Shown here: positions 61,462-64,000 of the stretch, piece after piece
Layout: the number at the start of each line of letters is the position of its first letter
Numbering within the stretch: position 1 is the first letter of the stretch
NCBI GenBank assembly: GCA_964575455.1
Contig: CAZNRX010000003.1
Coordinates: 59,616 to 123,615, forward strand
Direction of reading: 5' to 3'
Length of the DNA stretch: 64,000 nucleotides
From: SKLM01 sp964575455
Lineage (GTDB): Bacteria; Chloroflexota; Anaerolineae; B4-G1
The notes under the pieces: generated by a model
Seen by the model: only the letters and a program-made list of their open reading frames with translations
What the model was told of the DNA's origin: nothing
The model's database searches: none
Position numbers and translations under genes: made by a program

Positions 61462-61534
61462 GGCCTCGTCTACTTTCTCTATCTTCGCTGCGCGGGATGA
61501 GGAGGGTGCACCATTATCTAACATGCTCAATCGG

Positions 61535-61562
61535 AATATATTCTATCACGACCGCCTATCAA
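61535..61562 (-). promoter_or_regulatory. Promoter of the AOR-Hdr-Mvh operon
   Basis: Minus strand TTGATA (61562-61557), 16-base spacer, TATATT (61540-61535); each hexamer differs from consensus at one base. All downstream genes to 51606 lie on this strand with short gaps or overlaps, except the structured 186-base gap before hdrA. Confidence 0.7.
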
Positions 61563-61741
61563 AAGCAAATGGACGATCGAGAGTGTTGAAAAGCGGGCTG
61601 ATGAAGGTCAATACGGCCGTGAGGGGAGGTTTTCGGACCTCAGAACGGCCGCTCAGTAGCTGTGAACGGCTGGATGGAGCCCATTTCGGGCCCTGCTCCG
61701 GGCTGTTTACCTCTTCCAGGCTTGCTGTGGCACACGTCTCC

Positions 61742-61969
61742 CTGCCTCTTCCCCGCTTCATACTCCCGGGTCTTCTTCAGCTTGATCCAGACTTCCTTGT
61801 TCTTGTCCTTCTTCTGCGTCCGATAGTCATTCAGGATGATGGCCGCATGCATCCCCTTCGTCTCCAGCAGGTAGTGATTCTCCGTGTCATCATAGCCATG
61901 GTCAGCAGCGTGGATCTCTACTTGCAGCCCCTGTTCCTCATCCTTCTCCACCAGTGTCGGTGTTAACAA
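61742..61969 (-). pseudogene. Remnant of a DDE transposase
   Basis: One frame reads VEKDEEQGLQVEIHAADHGYDDTENHYLL, then ETKGMHAAIILNDYRTQKKD and KEVWIKLKKTREYEAGKRQ, resembling the C-terminal catalytic part of IS1182/IS5-like (DDE_Tnp_1) transposases around the second Asp. The rest of the transposase and any terminal inverted repeats are missing. It abuts the DUF1670 pseudogene and lies just upstream of the AOR operon promoter. Confidence 0.6.
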
Positions 61970-62017
61970 TTGAAAGGCGAAACTGGCGCTTCCACAGCGA
62001 AAAAGGGGGGCAGCGCG

Positions 62018-62787
62018 ATGACTCAGTCGCAAACTCCCTATCGCGAAGTGGTATATCGGCCCCAGGCGGCCAAACCCTACGCCAAACGCTCACCCGTTTC
62101 ATCTCACGGGAGTTTCCCCGCCTGGGCGGGCCCTGGGTGATCGAGTTGTTCGTGGATAAGTTGCTGACGTTGGTCGACACCTATCGCATTGAGCGCGGGC
62201 GACTGAAGCCCGGACAGACGGTCTGGCAGGCTGTGGCTGTGGACGAGCGTCCAAGCTGGCGTAAGCCGATGAGCGAAACCCGTCAGGTGCCTGTGGTGAT
62301 CACCGTCGCTAACCAGCAAGATATCGAAGACCTGCGGAGCGGCGTCAAGAGGCCCCGGGTGCTTCAGCGTGCCTTGGTACGCGCCGCGAATGACGCCTAT
62401 GCCCAGGGCGGTGTCCTGAGCTGCACAGACATGGCTGTCTTGTTCAGCCACAGTGCTGCTCGTATGGCCGGACTGATCCGCGAGTACGAGGCTGAAACGG
62501 GCGAGGTCGTGCCTCGACGCGGCAATGTCCACGACATGGGACGCACTGTCTCCCACAAGCGGATCATCTGCCGCAAGGCGTATCTGGAGGGCAAGTTGAC
62601 TCCGACCATTGCTCGCGAAGTCTTCCACTCGCCTGAAGCCGTCGATAACTACATCCTCGGTTTGGCCAGGGTCTATTTCGCCATTGTCCAGCGGGGGATG
62701 AATCCGCAAGAAGCGGCCTTTGCTCTCCACATGCCAAGAGGCCCAGCGCGGTGGCGCTGGGCCTCTTGGCGATATGTCGCATTGTGA
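62018..62787 (+). pseudogene. DUF1670 protein gene, frameshifted and 3'-truncated
   Basis: An ATG at 62018 after a G-rich stretch gives MTQSQTPYREVVYRPQAAK. The family text continues one frame over (TLRQTLTRFISREFPRLGGPWVIELFVDKLLTLV), so one A appears lost from the run at 62072-62074. The rest runs cleanly through WQAVAVDERPSWRKPMSETRQVPVVI, QGGVLSCTDMAVLF and GRTVSHKRIICRKAYLEGKLTPTIAREVFHSPEAV. After MNPQEAAFALHM the frame enters a terminator hairpin, so the native C-terminus is gone. DUF1670 proteins are transposase-like HTH proteins often found in multiple copies. A sequencing error could explain the frameshift but not the truncation. Confidence 0.72.
62733..62770. terminator. Strong bidirectional terminator
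   Basis: Perfect 17-base inverted repeat from GCCAAGAGGCCCAGCGC (62733-62749) to its complement (62754-62770) with a four-base GGTG loop, 24 bases from the nrfD stop. It ends the nrfD transcript on the minus strand and lies inside the 3' end of the DUF1670 frame. Confidence 0.85.
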
Positions 62788-62793
62788 GATGTA

Positions 62794-63750
62794 TTACATC
62801 TGCCCGGCGAAGACGATGACAGCGCGCAGGATAAGCCTGCCTGTCAGGACCATCAGGCTGAGCAGGGCAACTAGGCCACGTGGAGCCTTCTTGATGCCGC
62901 GCACGAGCAGGCTGAACTCCACACTCAGAGGGAGTACGAAGCCGATCAGAACGACGCCAACCCAGAAGGGGAAGCTCAGAGAACCAAGGACCAGCTGGTT
63001 CACCGAGCGAGCTGCCTCGAGTGTGCTTCCTGAGAACGATGAACTGAGACCGAGCGTGAAAGTCACGGGGGGGAGTTCAGCAGTGCTCAGGATTAACAGG
63101 CCTGCAAGCGCCAGAATCTCCACTACCCACATCACGCTCCCTGCCCTACGAAGCTTGCTCAACAACGAGGCGCCGACCTGAGGCATGCCCAAAGAGCCGA
63201 CCAGCGTCAGTGCCGCGACACCGCTAGCGACGGCCGAGCTGACAAACAGCACCGGAAGCAAGTACGTGTTGGCCCAGAGTGCGTGACTCGTTGCGCTGAG
63301 CAGCACGCCTGTGTAGGTGGCTAGCAGGATAGAGAGCGCAAACTCGATCCATTCCAGCAACCCCGACACCGGCTCGAGCCTCTGGAAAAACTGAATGACT
63401 GAAGCCAGGCTTCCGCTTAGGCGTCTATCCGATAGGCTCTCAGCCCACCAGGTCAGGAACAGCACGACAGCCAGCGACAACCACAGGAAAAGCACCCAGC
63501 TCCCGATAGACATCGGCGAGAGCGGCAGGAACCGCACGAACAGATGCCAGGACCGAAAAGAATGTCCCAGCTCGATCACCAGCATAAGGACGCCCAGCGC
63601 GGCGGCTGGCACGCCCAGGGCTACCGCGACCCGCTTGGCGTCCCGATAGCGCCCTCCACTTAGGCGGTCAGCTAAGAACGCAGCGAAATAGGTTCCGCCA
63701 GCGATCCCGGCGGCCCACAGGTCGATAATGACGGGCCATGTCCATTCCAT
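62794..63750 (-). CDS. NrfD/PsrC-type membrane subunit
   Basis: 318 residues and about eight to nine TM helices. The N-terminus MEWTWPVIIDLWAAGIAGGTYFAAF is typical of NrfD/PsrC proteins, and LVIELGHSFRSWHLF carries residues that interact with the quinone site in relatives. These subunits exchange electrons with quinone for Fe-S/molybdopterin partners such as polysulfide, nitrite or formate enzymes. It lies two bases after the Fe-S subunit gene at the right edge, and the AAGAGGAGGCC within that gene's 3' end is its ribosome site. Confidence 0.9.
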   Translation of the reverse strand: MEWTWPVIIDLWAAGIAGGTYFAAFLADRLSGGRYRDAKRVAVALGVPAAALGVLMLVIELGHSFRSWHLFVRFLPLSPMSIGSWVLFLWLSLAVVLFLTWWAESLSDRRLSGSLASVIQFFQRLEPVSGLLEWIEFALSILLATYTGVLLSATSHALWANTYLLPVLFVSSAVASGVAALTLVGSLGMPQVGASLLSKLRRAGSVMWVVEILALAGLLILSTAELPPVTFTLGLSSSFSGSTLEAARSVNQLVLGSLSFPFWVGVVLIGFVLPLSVEFSLLVRGIKKAPRGLVALLSLMVLTGRLILRAVIVFAGQM

Positions 63751-63752
63751 GT

Positions 63753-64000
63753 TTAGGCCTCCTCTTCCGTGATCGTCTCAGCGGCCAATGCGTCCTTGCG
63801 TTTGAACAGGATCCATAGCGGCATCGCGGCCAGCAACCCGGCGGTCGCCACGCCAGCCAACCATTTCCCCCATACAGTGCCGGTGGCCACGCGAGGATTC
63901 TCCGGCAGGTCGTAGGTGGAGGGGCGATCGTTCAGCACGTATAGCACGTTCAGACCTCCCAGCTCGCGCTCTCCGTAGAGCGTGGCAGCTGCATATCCTC
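63753..64000 (-). CDS. Fe-S subunit of a membrane oxidoreductase, C-terminal part only
   Basis: The frame is open to the right edge. The visible 82 residues read YAAATLYGERELGGLNVLYVLN and DRPSTYDLPENPRV, the C-terminal pattern of formate dehydrogenase beta (FdhB/HybA/DmsB-like) subunits, followed by one TM helix (WLAGVATAGLLAAMPLWIL) and an acidic tail. It is coupled to nrfD downstream. The iron-sulfur domain and the likely catalytic molybdo/tungsto subunit lie outside the window. Confidence 0.75.
   Translation of the reverse strand, partial: GYAAATLYGERELGGLNVLYVLNDRPSTYDLPENPRVATGTVWGKWLAGVATAGLLAAMPLWILFKRKDALAAETITEEEA

Noticed and set aside
1..64000. CRISPR arrays, prophage, complete insertion sequences
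   Set aside because: No regularly spaced repeats, phage structural genes or full transposase with terminal inverted repeats were found; only the fragment at 61742-61969.

Overview
This 64-kb, GC-rich (roughly 58% by eye) bacterial window reads as the chromosome of an anaerobic member of the Chloroflexota, probably near Anaerolineae or Dehalococcoidia. That placement is inferred. It rests on GT39-type membrane proteins carrying extracytoplasmic beta-sandwich modules, a DHH-CBS-CCA tRNA nucleotidyltransferase fusion, a pseudophosphatase/beta-propeller membrane protein, TTG and GTG starts, and anaerobic Hdr/Mvh/AOR redox enzymes next to ordinary peptidoglycan genes (murA, murJ, LCP). No rRNA is present; the one RNA gene seen is tRNA-Lys(UUU).

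Layout. 1-8.2 kb: a run of membrane glycosyltransferase-like genes on the minus strand. One is intact (3408-6440), one is cut by the window edge, and two are decayed. They share the same C-terminal beta-sandwich module. 8.3-16.7 kb: minus-strand housekeeping genes (a UDG-superfamily protein, greA, dgkA, ybeY, pgpH-like HD phosphohydrolase, yqeY, rpsU, CCA-adding enzyme). 16.8-21.8 kb: plus-strand threonine aldolase, tRNA-Lys and xseA/xseB, with one minus-strand LysM protein. 21.8-31.2 kb: minus-strand murJ, murA, LCP, a pseudophosphatase-propeller protein, guaA and xpt. 31.5-34 kb: clpC. 34-36.3 kb: two GT4 glycosyltransferases. 36.4-43.5 kb: rpmH-rnpA-yidD-(PQQ-propeller lipoprotein)-yidC-jag, then a PfkB kinase and parA-parB. 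This resembles the usual origin-proximal cluster, but dnaA is not next to it. 43.5-51.2 kb: mixed genes (M24 peptidase, internally duplicated small protein, family-4 UDG, enolase-superfamily enzyme, phosphodiester glycosidase, acidic-tailed cold-shock protein, PAC2, DUF554).

The most interesting region is 51.6-61.5 kb. It looks like one roughly 10-kb minus-strand operon with a recognisable promoter at 61535-61562: a MoaD/ThiS-like protein, aldehyde:ferredoxin oxidoreductase (AOR, tungsten family), a four-cluster ferredoxin, HdrA, an HdrC-ferredoxin-MvhD fusion, NiFe-hydrogenase small and large subunits (MvhG/MvhA-like) and a polyferredoxin. The hdrA gene appears as two ORFs only because an in-frame UGA lies at 57985-57987, exactly where the family has a conserved cysteine (DCSI-[UGA]-ILAPKM). 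A hairpin with a bulged U and a GUC loop follows at bacterial-SECIS distance. I therefore read it as one 837-residue selenoprotein, HdrA(Sec)-MvhD. No HdrB subunit is encoded, so the predicted complex couples H2, flavin-based electron bifurcation or confurcation, ferredoxin and an AOR rather than reducing a heterodisulfide.

Directly upstream of this operon lie remnants of a DDE transposase and a frameshifted, truncated DUF1670 gene. Beyond them, an NrfD-type membrane subunit and the C-terminus of an Fe-S subunit run off the right edge. Several sigma70-like promoters (TTGAC-type -35, 16-17 bp spacer, TATAAT -10) and hairpin terminators are legible and are listed.
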